Assembly (NCBI GenBank): GCA_011051925.1
Contig: DRKE01000089.1
Coordinates: 1 to 5,565, forward strand
DNA length: 5,565 nucleotides
DNA from: Deltaproteobacteria bacterium
Lineage (GTDB): Bacteria; Myxococcota_A; UBA9160; UBA4427
Reading direction: 5' to 3'
Shown one piece after another: positions 1 through 5,565 of the stretch. A model generated the notes under the pieces. That model was not told the DNA's origin. It did not search any database and saw only the letters and a program-made list of their open reading frames with translations. Positions within the stretch are counted from its first letter, which is position 1. The number at the start of each line of letters is the position of its first letter. Made by a program: the position numbers and the translations under genes.

Positions 1-219
1 GCGACCAATCGCCGCTTCGAACCGAACATCCAGAAGGTGCGACTCCTCTCCGAGGCACTCGGCCAGCGGGTTTCCCTCGATATCGCCGCCTCCACGCTCC
101 GCACGGTCCAGAAGAAGGGTGGCCTCGATGGATTCCTTCTCGGGACCGACGACGCGAAGCTCCAGCCGGGCGCGCTGCGCCTGAAGGGCAAGATCCGCCG
201 CAAGCTCGCCGGCCGTTAG
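1..219 (+). CDS. rpmB: 50S ribosomal protein L28 (bL28), 3' part, 5'-truncated by the window edge
   Basis: Frame 1 is open from the first base to the TAG at 217-219 and gives 72 C-terminal residues. It carries the L28 signature around RRFEPNIQKVRLLSEALG (residues 4-21 of the fragment), followed by a strand and the KKGGLDGFLL segment, matching the long (~97 aa) alphaproteobacterial-type L28. About 25 N-terminal residues, including the usual GK...GNNVSHA segment, lie off the left edge. L28 is a structural protein of the large ribosomal subunit. The visible part has no cysteine: the position of the second CxxC pair of zinc-binding L28 is occupied by the DIAASTLRT region, so this looks like the zinc-free form, although the first pair cannot be checked. 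An internal GTG at 37 is not the start, because conserved L28 sequence lies before it. The gene converges on rpmE2. Family identity is secure; whether this is the only rpmB copy is unknown. Confidence 0.93.
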   Translation, partial: ATNRRFEPNIQKVRLLSEALGQRVSLDIAASTLRTVQKKGGLDGFLLGTDDAKLQPGALRLKGKIRRKLAGR

Positions 220-265
220 GTCCGATCCCCTTCCCCTTCTCCTTCCGCGTCTCAGGGTTTCCCGT

Positions 266-280
266 CCCGGGATTCCCGGG
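266..280. repeat. Short perfect stem-loop just downstream of rpmB
   Basis: CCCGGG at 266-271 and CCCGGG at 275-280 are separated by ATT, giving a 6-bp all-GC stem that can be lengthened by two G-T wobble pairs (264-265 with 281-282). It begins 47 bp after the rpmB stop codon, where a terminator would be expected, but the sequence after it is not T-rich. It may assist termination or simply reflect GC-rich composition. Confidence 0.35.
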
Positions 281-370
281 GTGCGAGTTCGCTGCATGCC
301 GTCGGAAGACCGGGTCGACGGGTGGACTTCCTGCCCCCGGGTTCATCCGGCGACGCTGCGTGTAGGAGGT

Positions 371-394
371 GGCCCGCGTCGTCGACGCGGAACC
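371..394. terminator. Stem-loop, possible bidirectional terminator between rpmB and rpmE2
   Basis: CCGCGTC at 374-380 pairs perfectly with GACGCGG at 384-390 around a GTC loop. Past a small internal loop (C373 opposite A391-A392), GG at 371-372 can pair with CC at 393-394. It lies between two convergent genes and could halt transcription from either side. No U-tract follows on either strand, so a terminator role is inferred from position and stem strength only. Confidence 0.3.
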
Positions 395-480
395 CGCCGA
401 GGGCCCTCGCTCGTCGTATGGCAGGAAAGGGGGATCCGCCGACGGTGAGCGGGTGAAGGATCGAAATGGCCGGAATCGGG

Positions 481-726
481 CTATTTCTTGCCGCCGTAGC
501 GCTTCCGGAAGCGGTCGATCTTTCCGTCCGAATCGAGCTCGCGCATCTTGCCCGTCCAGAAGGGATGGCTCACGGAAGAGATCTCGAGTCGCACGACGGG
601 CACGGCCTCGCCGTCGATGTCACGGGTTTCCTTCGACGTGATGGTCGAGCGGCTGATCCATTCGTCGCCCGTGGCGGAGTCCACGTAGATGACCTTGTGG
701 TAGTCGGGATGGATCTCGGGCTTCAT
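481..726 (-). CDS. rpmE2: 50S ribosomal protein L31 type B (zinc-free bL31)
   Basis: The 81-residue product begins MKPEIHPDYHKVIYVDSATG, as in E. coli YkgM and other type-B L31 proteins, and contains the family signature SHPFWTGK at residues 53-60 followed by a basic tail ending RKRYGGKK. L31 sits at the central protuberance of the large subunit and contributes to the bridge with the small subunit. The protein contains no cysteine at all, so it cannot form the Cys zinc site of type-A L31; this is the zinc-independent version. It is slightly shorter than the 87-residue E. coli paralogue but appears complete. The ATG is preceded on the minus strand by a purine-rich stretch (GAAGAGAGAAGAAGACG), a weak ribosome binding site. 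It lies 140 bp downstream of rpsN on the same strand and may be co-transcribed with it. Confidence 0.95.
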   Translation of the reverse strand: MKPEIHPDYHKVIYVDSATGDEWISRSTITSKETRDIDGEAVPVVRLEISSVSHPFWTGKMRELDSDGKIDRFRKRYGGKK

Positions 727-866
727 CGTCTTCTCTTCTCTCTTCGTTCTTTTCGTCGCGACTTCGTTTCTTCCCTGATCATCGGATCAGATCCCCGCCC
801 GATCGGCTCCGTTCCCGGGCGACCGTCGGGCCTCTCGCCCTCCGGTTCGTCGGTTCGGGCCTCGGT
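727..866 (-). other. rpsN-rpmE2 intercistronic gap with two inverted repeats
   Basis: The 140-bp gap separates two same-strand ribosomal protein genes. It contains CTGATC-ATCG-GATCAG (775-790), a perfect 6-bp stem with a tetraloop lying 49 bp before the rpmE2 start, and GGGCGA/TCGCCC (817-822 with 835-840), a 6-bp stem with a 12-base loop located shortly after the rpsN stop. On the transcribed strand neither is followed by U-rich sequence; the first is followed by A- and G-rich leader sequence. The elements could attenuate or separate expression of rpmE2 from rpsN, or protect a processed mRNA end. No good internal promoter was recognised. Confidence 0.35.
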
Positions 867-1172
867 CTACCAGCTGGACTTGCGGACGCCGGGAAGCTGA
901 CCGCGCAGGGCGAGTTCGCGCAGGGCGATCCGGGAGATGCCGAACTTGTTGTAGAAGGCCTTGGAGCGTCCGGAGATCGCACAGCGGTTGTTCTTTCGCG
1001 TCGGACAGGAGTTGCGCGGCAATTTGGCGAAGGCGGCCTGGACGTCGAGCTTCTCCTCGATCGAGACGTTCGGATCCTTCAACTTCTTGCGAAGCTCGGC
1101 ACGGCGATCGGCGTATTTCGCGATCAGCTGCTTGCGTCGGTTGTCCCGGTTGACCTGCGATTTCTTCGCCAT
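867..1172 (-). CDS. rpsN: 30S ribosomal protein S14 (uS14), long zinc-free form
   Basis: The 101-residue product, the same length as E. coli S14, starts MAKKSQVNRDNRRKQL and has the family core LPRNSCPTRKNNRC (residues 51-64), then SGRSKAFYNKFGISRIALRELA and the terminal GQLPGVRKSSW. S14 binds 16S rRNA in the head of the small subunit. Zinc-binding S14 has four cysteines as CxxC-x12-CxxC; the matching positions here are Cys64, Ser67, Ser80 and Ala83, so the zinc site is absent. A further Cys56 is not a canonical ligand. In most bacteria rpsN lies in the spc operon between rplE and rpsH; here it stands alone upstream of rpmE2, suggesting a relocated or second copy. ATG at 1170-1172 is chosen because the MAKKS start is conserved and an AGGGAG precedes it. 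Confidence 0.96.
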   Translation of the reverse strand: MAKKSQVNRDNRRKQLIAKYADRRAELRKKLKDPNVSIEEKLDVQAAFAKLPRNSCPTRKNNRCAISGRSKAFYNKFGISRIALRELALRGQLPGVRKSSW

Positions 1173-1184
1173 GGAAACGCACTA

Positions 1185-1190
1185 CTCCCT
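1185..1190 (-). promoter_or_regulatory. Ribosome binding site of rpsN
   Basis: The minus strand reads AGGGAG, 12 bases before the rpsN ATG. It is the best match to the anti-Shine-Dalgarno sequence near this start, with somewhat long spacing. It lies only three bases from the leader stem-loop (1194-1220), so folding or protein binding there could affect ribosome access. Confidence 0.5.
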
Positions 1191-1193
1191 GGT

Positions 1194-1220
1194 GTCTCCG
1201 GGCATTCCGCCCCGGGAGAC
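1194..1220 (-). promoter_or_regulatory. Leader stem-loop upstream of rpsN
   Basis: On the minus strand, GUCUCC pairs with GGAGAC and the adjoining GGG pairs with CCC, giving a 9-bp stem with one bulged C and an 8-base loop (GCGGAAUG). It lies between the proposed rpsN promoter and the rpsN ribosome binding site, thus near the 5' end of the predicted leader RNA. Position and strength suggest mRNA stability or translational control, such as ribosomal protein autoregulation. It does not match a leader motif that I recognise. Confidence 0.4.
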
Positions 1221-1236
1221 CTGATTGAGGCGCGGA

Positions 1237-1265
1237 AGAGTACGGGGCCAGCGGCGTCGTCGCAA
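1237..1265 (-). promoter_or_regulatory. Candidate sigma-70-type promoter for rpsN-rpmE2
   Basis: Read on the minus strand, TTGCGA (1260-1265) and TACTCT (1237-1242) are separated by exactly 17 bp. They match the consensus -35 at four of six positions and the -10 at three of six, including the key TA and final T. Transcription would begin near 1230, giving a leader of about 58 bases that contains the stem-loop at 1194-1220. A short palindrome, GATCCG-G-CGGATC (1272-1284), lies seven bases upstream of the -35 and could be an operator. No AT-rich Zur-like dyad is seen. Confidence 0.35.
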
Positions 1266-1311
1266 GCGGCCGATCCGGCGGATCCCCGGTCGGGGCCGCT
1301 CGGCGTCCGGG

Positions 1312-1343
1312 TGGGCCCTGGCCGCCGCGCCGGAAAGGGCCCA
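1312..1343 (-). terminator. Stem-loop downstream of the diguanylate cyclase gene, possible terminator
   Basis: TGGGCCC at 1312-1318 pairs with GGGCCCA at 1337-1343, a perfect 7-bp stem with an 18-base GC-rich loop. It lies about 105 bp past the stop codon of the diguanylate cyclase gene and upstream of the rpsN promoter candidate, a suitable place to end the upstream transcript. No U-run follows, so the role is tentative. The rest of the 275-bp spacer (1173-1447) shows no gene. Confidence 0.3.
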
Positions 1344-1447
1344 GGTACGGGCACCCTCGGGAAAATCCGTCGATCGGACCGCAGGGACGCGGGTATCGGA
1401 ACGGGTCCCGACGGGATCGGCGAGGACGCCGGCGGAGAGCGGCCCGA

Positions 1448-2644
1448 TCAGGCCTCCTCGAGGTCGATCGGATCGACCTCGATCCGGTCCCGGCCGCCGT
1501 TCTTCGCCTGGTAGAGCGCCCGGTCGGCCCGCTCGACCCAGGCCGAGGCCGTCTCGCCGACTCGGAGTCGCGCGATCCCGATCGAGGCGGTCAGCCGGAT
1601 CGGCTCCTCGAGTTCGCCGAAATGGACCTCCAGATTGCGGATGGCGGTCATTCCCCGCTCGGCGACGTCGCGGGCGGTCGGCAGATCGATGTCGCGCAGC
1701 ACGACGACGAACTCCTCCCCGCCGTAGCGGGCGACGAAATCGTCGCGACGCATGAAACACCGGGTCAGCGTCGCTGCGAACTGCTTCAGGACCTCGTCGC
1801 CGCAGGGGTGGCCGTGGGTGTCGTTCACCCATTTGAAATGGTCGATGTCGATCATCAGGAGACAACCGCGGCGCCCGAAAAGGGTCGCGAGATCGACCTC
1901 GCGCTCGATCTGCTCGTCGAAGGAGGCCCGATTGTAGATTTCGGTCACCGGATCGATCGCGGCCTGGGCCCGCACGTTGTCGAGCTCGTCGCGAAGCCCT
2001 TCGAGGCGGGCGGCCATCGCGCTGATCTGTTCCTGGTGGCGCGTTCCCCGCTCCGCCAGGAATTCCGTGAGCAGCGTGACCGTCTGCTGGGCTTCGTTCT
2101 TGATCGCGTCGGGATCGCCCCTGCGGACGGCGCCCTCGAGGCGTCGCATGCGATGGCTGATCCGTCGGTCGGAGTTCTGTTCGGCGGTCAGCGAGCGGCG
2201 CAGACCGTTGATGAAGGCCCAGGTCGCGCTGCGGAAGTCACCGAGGGATTTCGTCACATAGCCGGCCTCGGTCTCCCGATGGTCGCGGAAGGCCCGCCGC
2301 AGCCCCGGAAGGTCGCGTCGGGATTCCCTTGGCGTCGCCTCCCCGGTTTCCCGCTTCTTCTTTCCGCTCTCGTCATCCGCCGGCTTCTCGCGACCCGGGG
2401 GCGGGATCCCGATCAGCAGGTGTCGGGCCCAGGCCTCGAAGAACGCCTCGATCTCCTCGGCCCCTTTCGTGCCGATGTCGAAGGCGTTCTCGCCCATGAT
2501 CCGCAGCATCTCGGCCATGAAATCGAGTGCCTGATCGGCGGGGACCGGATCGCCCGGGGGCGGTCCTCCGCCCGCTTCGTCCGTAGGATCCGGGTCGTGA
2601 GCGGATTCGGACCGGGTCCCTTTGTCGCGCTTTCGGAACAACAT
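1448..2644 (-). CDS. Soluble GGDEF diguanylate cyclase with an unrecognised helical N-terminal region
   Basis: The 398-residue product is predicted to make cyclic di-GMP from two GTP. The C-terminal GGDEF domain (about 230-390) has DPVTEIYNR at 231-239, the metal-binding IDIDHFKWVND segment (Asp266, Asp268, Asn274, Asp283), the active-site GGEEF at 308-312, and the LYQAKNGGRDR tail at 377-387. An inhibitory RxxD site (Arg299-Asp302) lies exactly five residues before GGEEF, so product inhibition is expected. Residues 1-35 are charged, then Pro/Gly-rich; 36-80 and 127-195 look helical, separated by a charged linker (83-115); 199-228 resembles a coiled coil that could dimerise the enzyme. No signal peptide or membrane segment is seen, so it should be cytoplasmic. 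The N-terminal region matches no sensor domain I recognise (not PAS, GAF or REC). ATG at 2644 (MLFRKRDKG) is chosen because the frame upstream of it, open to 3001, runs antisense into valS and is low-complexity. Divergent from valS. Confidence 0.93.
   Translation of the reverse strand: MLFRKRDKGTRSESAHDPDPTDEAGGGPPPGDPVPADQALDFMAEMLRIMGENAFDIGTKGAEEIEAFFEAWARHLLIGIPPPGREKPADDESGKKKRETGEATPRESRRDLPGLRRAFRDHRETEAGYVTKSLGDFRSATWAFINGLRRSLTAEQNSDRRISHRMRRLEGAVRRGDPDAIKNEAQQTVTLLTEFLAERGTRHQEQISAMAARLEGLRDELDNVRAQAAIDPVTEIYNRASFDEQIEREVDLATLFGRRGCLLMIDIDHFKWVNDTHGHPCGDEVLKQFAATLTRCFMRRDDFVARYGGEEFVVVLRDIDLPTARDVAERGMTAIRNLEVHFGELEEPIRLTASIGIARLRVGETASAWVERADRALYQAKNGGRDRIEVDPIDLEEA
1458..1482. repeat. 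25-bp perfect inverted repeat at the 3' end of the diguanylate cyclase gene
   Basis: TCGAGGTCGATC (1458-1469) is the exact reverse complement of GATCGACCTCGA (1471-1482), around a single central base at 1470. It lies inside the last dozen codons of the diguanylate cyclase gene (encoding roughly IEVDPIDLE), 8 bp from its stop codon. As RNA it would form a stem of about 10-11 bp with a minimal loop, the strongest stem seen in the window. It might act in termination or mRNA 3'-end protection, or be a protein binding site; it may also be a by-product of repeated GATCG/TCGA words encoding acidic residues. Confidence 0.8.
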
Positions 2645-2857
2645 GGCGGGCTTTTCGGTCGGACGCGTTTCCGACCCGAGCGCGGAGCGGCGGAGCCCGG
2701 ATGCGGAATCGCAATTTCGGGAATTCCACCGACCTTCCGCTGCGGCGAAGCCCGGGCAAGCGGCTCGGGGGCGAGCTGGACTATGCTCGCGCGCTCTGGA
2801 TCCCGAAGCAGGAGATCGGCGGGCGCTCGACGGCGTCGCGGCTCCCGAGAGAGCGAG
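2645..2857. promoter_or_regulatory. Divergent promoter region between the diguanylate cyclase gene and valS
   Basis: This 213-bp spacer must hold the promoters of both divergent genes. On the + strand TATGCT (2782-2787) is a possible -10 for valS, but no convincing -35 lies 16-18 bp upstream. GAGAGAG at 2847-2853 is a weak ribosome binding site for valS. A locally AT-richer patch near 2703-2729, including the palindrome GGAATTCC, may belong to the minus-strand promoter, yet no hexamer pair is clear. No T-box leader (long structured RNA with terminator), as found before some aminoacyl-tRNA synthetase genes of other phyla, is apparent. Confidence 0.35.
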
Positions 2858-5565
2858 ATGAGCAAGTCCGAGACCCCGGAAAGAACCGCATCGAGGCCAC
2901 TGACGCGCTCGATCGACCCGGCGACGCTTCCGAAACATTTCGACGCCGGCGAAGTCGAATCCCGTTGGGACGGAATCTGGCAGGAGGAGGGCGTCTACCA
3001 TTACGACCCGAGTCGCCCGCGCGAAGAAACCTTCGTCGTCGATACGCCCCCACCCACCGCCTCGGGGTCATTGCATATCGGCCACGTCTTCTCCTACACC
3101 CATGCGGATGTCGTCGTCCGATACAAGCGCATGACCGGAATGAACGTCTTCTATCCCATGGGTTGGGATGACAACGGCCTTCCGACGGAAAGGCGGGTCC
3201 AGAACTACTATCACGTCCGCTGCGACGCGAATACGCCCTATGAAGAGGGACTCCGCCTCGAAGCCGCGTCCGCGAAGGCGCGAAAGAAGCCCGCCCGACT
3301 CGTGTCGCGCCCCAATTTCATCGAAGCCTGCTTCGACCTGATCAAGGAAGACGAAGAGGCGTTCAGCGTGCTCTGGCATCGCCTCGGCCTGTCCGTGGAC
3401 TGGCGCCAGACCTACCAGACGATCGACGATCATTGCCGTCGGACGGCCCAGTTCTCTTTTCTCGACCTTTTCGGGAAGGGGCATGTCTACACCTCGGAAG
3501 CCCCGACGATGTGGGACGTCGACTTCCAGAGCGCCGTCGCGCAGGCGGAAGTCGAAGACCGCGAGATGCCGGGCGCCTACCACAAGATCGAATTCGCGGT
3601 CGAGGGCGAAGACGCTGCCTTCGTGATCGCCACGACCCGACCCGAGCTGCTGCCGGCCTGTGTCGGCGTGACCGCGCATCCGGAGGACGAACGCTATCGC
3701 CCCTTCTTCGGCAAGCGGGCCGTGACGCCCCTCTTCCATGCACCCGTCCCGATCTTTCCGAGCGAGATGGCGGACCCCGAAAAGGGAACGGGCATCCTGA
3801 TGGTGTGTACCTTCGGTGACCAGACGGATGTCCAGTGGTGGCGGGAGGAGGGGCTGGCGCTGCGACAGGTCATCGCCCGCGACGGCCGGCTTCGTCCGGT
3901 CGACTTCTCCGAAGCGCCCTTCGAGAGTCTCGACGTCGGGAAGGCCAACGCGGCCTATGCCGAACTGGCGGGCCTGACCGTGAAGCGTGCCCGGACCCGG
4001 ATCGTCGAGATGTTGCGGGATCCCGGCGCGAGCGTGACGGGACACGGTGCGCCGCTGCGGGCGGAACCGGAGGAGATCTCGCATCCGGTGAAATTCTTCG
4101 AGAAGGGCGAGCGGCCCCTCGAATTCCTTCCGACGCGGCAATGGTTCTGCCGTCTCCTCGACAAGAAGGCGGAGCTGCTCTCGAAGGGGGCCGCCATCCA
4201 GTGGCATCCCCCCTTCATGGAGGCGCGCTACCGAGATTGGACCGAGAATCTGTCGATGGACTGGTGCCTTTCGAGGCAACGCTTCTTCGGCGTGCCGATT
4301 CCCGTCTGGTATCCCCTCGACGAGGCGGGTGAACCGGACTACGAGCGCGTGATCGTCGCTCCGGTCGAATCCCTGCCGATCGATCCGACCACGGACGTGC
4401 CGCCGGGCTACGAGGAATCGCAGCGGAACCAGCCGGGTGGCTTCATGGCGGAAGCCGACATCTTCGATACCTGGTTCACGAGTTCGCTGACCCCCCAGAT
4501 CAGTTCCCACTGGGTCGATGACCCCGAGCGCCACGCGAAGCTCTTTCCGGCCGACGTCCGACCGCAGGGCCATGACATCATTCGGACCTGGGCCTTCTAC
4601 ACGATCGCGAAGGCGATGCTCCACGAGAACGACGTCCCCTGGCATCACACCCTGATGTCGGGCTGGATCCTCGACCCGGACCGGAAGAAGATGTCGAAGA
4701 GCAAGGGCAACGTGATGACACCGCTGCCCCTGATCGAGAAGTATTCGGCGGATGCGGCGCGCTACTGGGCGGCCAGCGCGCGCCTGGGCGCCGATACGGC
4801 CTTCGACGAGAACGTCTGGAAGATCGGCAAACGCCTCGTGACGAAACTCTTCAACGCGGCGAAATTCGTGCTTTCACAGAGTGCCGAGATCCACCCGATC
4901 CGCTGCGAACTCGATCGGGCATTCGTGGCCCGGCTGTCGGCCCTCGTCGAGGATGCCACGAAGAACCACGAGGCCTTCCAGTACGCCCATGCCCTGCAGG
5001 AGACGGAAACGTTCTTCTGGACGCATTTCACGGATACCTATCTCGAGCTCGTGAAGGGGCGGGCGCGCGCTTTCGCGGACGGCGCGACGGGGGAGGCTGC
5101 CGCGGCGAGTGGATCCGCGGTGGCGGCGCTTCGCCTGGGCCTTTCCGTGCTGATCCGACTCTTCGCGCCGGTCCTGCCCTACATCACCGAGGAGATCTGG
5201 AGCTGGTCCTTCGCCGAGGAGCATCGACCGGAGGGAAGTGCCGCCGACCGCAGCATCCATCGGGCGGCCTGGCCCTCCGCGCGGGATTTCGAAGCGGTGC
5301 CGCCGCCCGATCATGCCGGAAGTTTCGACACGGCGGTCGCCGCCCTGGCCGCGATCAACAAGGCGAAGGCGGACGCCGAGGTCTCGATGGGGCGCGGTGT
5401 GGCGTCGCTCCGGATGGCTGCCTCGCCGGCCAGCCTGGAGATCCTGTCCGGTGTCGCCGAAGACGTCCTCGCGGCCGCCCGCACGGCCCGACACGAGTTC
5501 GTCGCCGACCCCGCTCTCGAGGAGGGGCGCTTCGACGTGCTCGAGATCGAATTCGCGGAGCGCGA
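2858..5565 (+). CDS. valS: Valine--tRNA ligase, archaeal-like type 2 form, C-terminus cut by the window edge
   Basis: Class I synthetase joining valine to tRNA-Val with ATP. The frame is open for 902 codons to the window end. After a short N-terminal extension come PPPTASGSLHIGH (HIGH at 73-76) and GWDDNGLPTERRVQNYY, diagnostic of the type 2 (archaeal/rickettsial-like) ValS rather than the common bacterial GTDHAGIATQ form. The editing domain that clears Thr-tRNA-Val shows TTRPELLP (Thr259-Pro266) and CTFGDQTD (Cys317-Asp324). The catalytic core continues with DTWFTSSLTP (537-546), RPQGHDIIRTW (568-578) and the KMSKS loop at 611-615. An anticodon-binding helical domain follows (about 640-830), and NKAKADAEVSM (834-844) precedes a small terminal domain. 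All key motifs are intact and no frameshift is seen; the stop codon is probably not far beyond 5565. ATG 2858 is chosen since it follows GAGAGAG and gives a plausible extension before the conserved LPKHFDAGEVESRW. Confidence 0.95.
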   Translation, partial: MSKSETPERTASRPLTRSIDPATLPKHFDAGEVESRWDGIWQEEGVYHYDPSRPREETFVVDTPPPTASGSLHIGHVFSYTHADVVVRYKRMTGMNVFYPMGWDDNGLPTERRVQNYYHVRCDANTPYEEGLRLEAASAKARKKPARLVSRPNFIEACFDLIKEDEEAFSVLWHRLGLSVDWRQTYQTIDDHCRRTAQFSFLDLFGKGHVYTSEAPTMWDVDFQSAVAQAEVEDREMPGAYHKIEFAVEGEDAAFVIATTRPELLPACVGVTAHPEDERYRPFFGKRAVTPLFHAPVPIFPSEMADPEKGTGILMVCTFGDQTDVQWWREEGLALRQVIARDGRLRPVDFSEAPFESLDVGKANAAYAELAGLTVKRARTRIVEMLRDPGASVTGHGAPLRAEPEEISHPVKFFEKGERPLEFLPTRQWFCRLLDKKAELLSKGAAIQWHPPFMEARYRDWTENLSMDWCLSRQRFFGVPIPVWYPLDEAGEPDYERVIVAPVESLPIDPTTDVPPGYEESQRNQPGGFMAEADIFDTWFTSSLTPQISSHWVDDPERHAKLFPADVRPQGHDIIRTWAFYTIAKAMLHENDVPWHHTLMSGWILDPDRKKMSKSKGNVMTPLPLIEKYSADAARYWAASARLGADTAFDENVWKIGKRLVTKLFNAAKFVLSQSAEIHPIRCELDRAFVARLSALVEDATKNHEAFQYAHALQETETFFWTHFTDTYLELVKGRARAFADGATGEAAAASGSAVAALRLGLSVLIRLFAPVLPYITEEIWSWSFAEEHRPEGSAADRSIHRAAWPSARDFEAVPPPDHAGSFDTAVAALAAINKAKADAEVSMGRGVASLRMAASPASLEILSGVAEDVLAAARTARHEFVADPALEEGRFDVLEIEFAER

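Larger units (their letters stand above)
220..480. other. Convergent intergenic spacer rpmB/rpmE2 with GC-rich stem-loops, no gene seen
   Basis: This 261-bp stretch lies between two stop codons facing each other, so any transcription signals should be terminators. Three inverted repeats are visible and are listed separately or noted here: 266-280 (CCCGGG-ATT-CCCGGG), 371-394, and the self-complementary dodecamer at 398-409. None is followed by a T-tract on either strand, so none is a textbook intrinsic terminator. A purine-rich AGGAGG at 364-369 resembles a ribosome binding site, but the GTG at 369 overlaps it and the frame behind it shows no familiar protein. No tRNA-like cloverleaf was found. 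Confidence 0.6.

Noticed and set aside
300..365. T-loop-like GGTTCATCC suggesting a tRNA
   Set aside because: The loop is one base short and lacks the conserved A58, and no acceptor, D or anticodon arms can be formed around it.
369..641. GTG-started + strand frame with an AGGAGG beside it
   Set aside because: The GTG overlaps the purine run, leaving no proper spacing, and most of the frame is antisense to rpmE2 with an Arg/Ser-rich product.
1173..1300. Zur operator upstream of rpsN
   Set aside because: No AT-rich dyad of the known Zur types is present; the dyads found here are GC-rich.
1182..1865. Overlapping open frames on both strands, including 1182-1865 minus and 1225-1755 plus, around the end of the diguanylate cyclase gene
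   Set aside because: Their products are arginine/proline-rich low-complexity sequence, overlap the GGDEF coding region in other frames, and have no family resemblance.
2670..2740. Possible sigma-54 promoter (TGG...TTGC on the minus strand) before the diguanylate cyclase gene
   Set aside because: The distance between the GG and GC dinucleotides is 13 bases, not the required 10.
2645..3001. Longer start for the diguanylate cyclase (119 extra codons)
   Set aside because: The extension would run through the divergent promoter region and antisense to the first 144 bases of valS, and reads as low-complexity Arg/Ser/Ala sequence.
3068..4648. A 526-codon open frame on the minus strand opposite valS
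   Set aside because: It lies entirely antisense to valS, whose motifs are unmistakable. Long antisense frames are expected in GC-rich genes, and the conceptual protein is Arg/Gly/Asp/His-rich without a recognisable domain.

Overview
The window reads as ordinary chromosomal DNA of a high-GC bacterium, by eye mostly 60-70 % GC with strong G/C preference at third codon positions. The S14 protein and the visible part of L28 most resemble the long, cysteine-poor forms of Alphaproteobacteria. The valyl-tRNA synthetase is of the archaeal-like 'GWDDNGLPTERRVQN' type, found in archaea, Rickettsia, some Actinobacteria and various others. L31 is the short type-B (zinc-free) form. An alphaproteobacterium or a Myxococcota/deltaproteobacterium-like lineage, possibly uncultured, would fit; the window alone does not settle this.

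Layout. Bases 1-219 hold the 3' end of rpmB (L28) on the + strand. It converges on a minus-strand pair, rpsN (S14, 1172 to 867) and then rpmE2 (L31 type B, 726 to 481). The 261-bp convergent spacer contains GC-rich stem-loops, and the 140-bp gap between rpsN and rpmE2 contains two more. A promoter-like element (TTGCGA-17-TACTCT) and a leader stem-loop precede rpsN. Further upstream on the minus strand is a soluble diguanylate cyclase (2644 to 1448). It has an intact GGEEF active site, an RxxD inhibitory site and an unrecognised helical N-terminal half; its last codons form a 25-bp inverted repeat. A 213-bp divergent spacer separates it from valS, which runs from 2858 off the right edge and lacks only its extreme C-terminus.

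How the genes relate. Three small ribosomal proteins that exist in zinc-binding and zinc-free forms sit together here, all without the zinc-ligand cysteines in the visible sequence, and S14 lies outside its usual spc-operon context. This resembles the clusters of zinc-independent ribosomal protein paralogues that other bacteria induce under zinc limitation, but no recognisable Zur box is visible. The diguanylate cyclase (c-di-GMP synthesis) and valS (translation) are divergent neighbours with no evident shared pathway. I see no mobile element, CRISPR array, tRNA or clearly novel multi-gene system.
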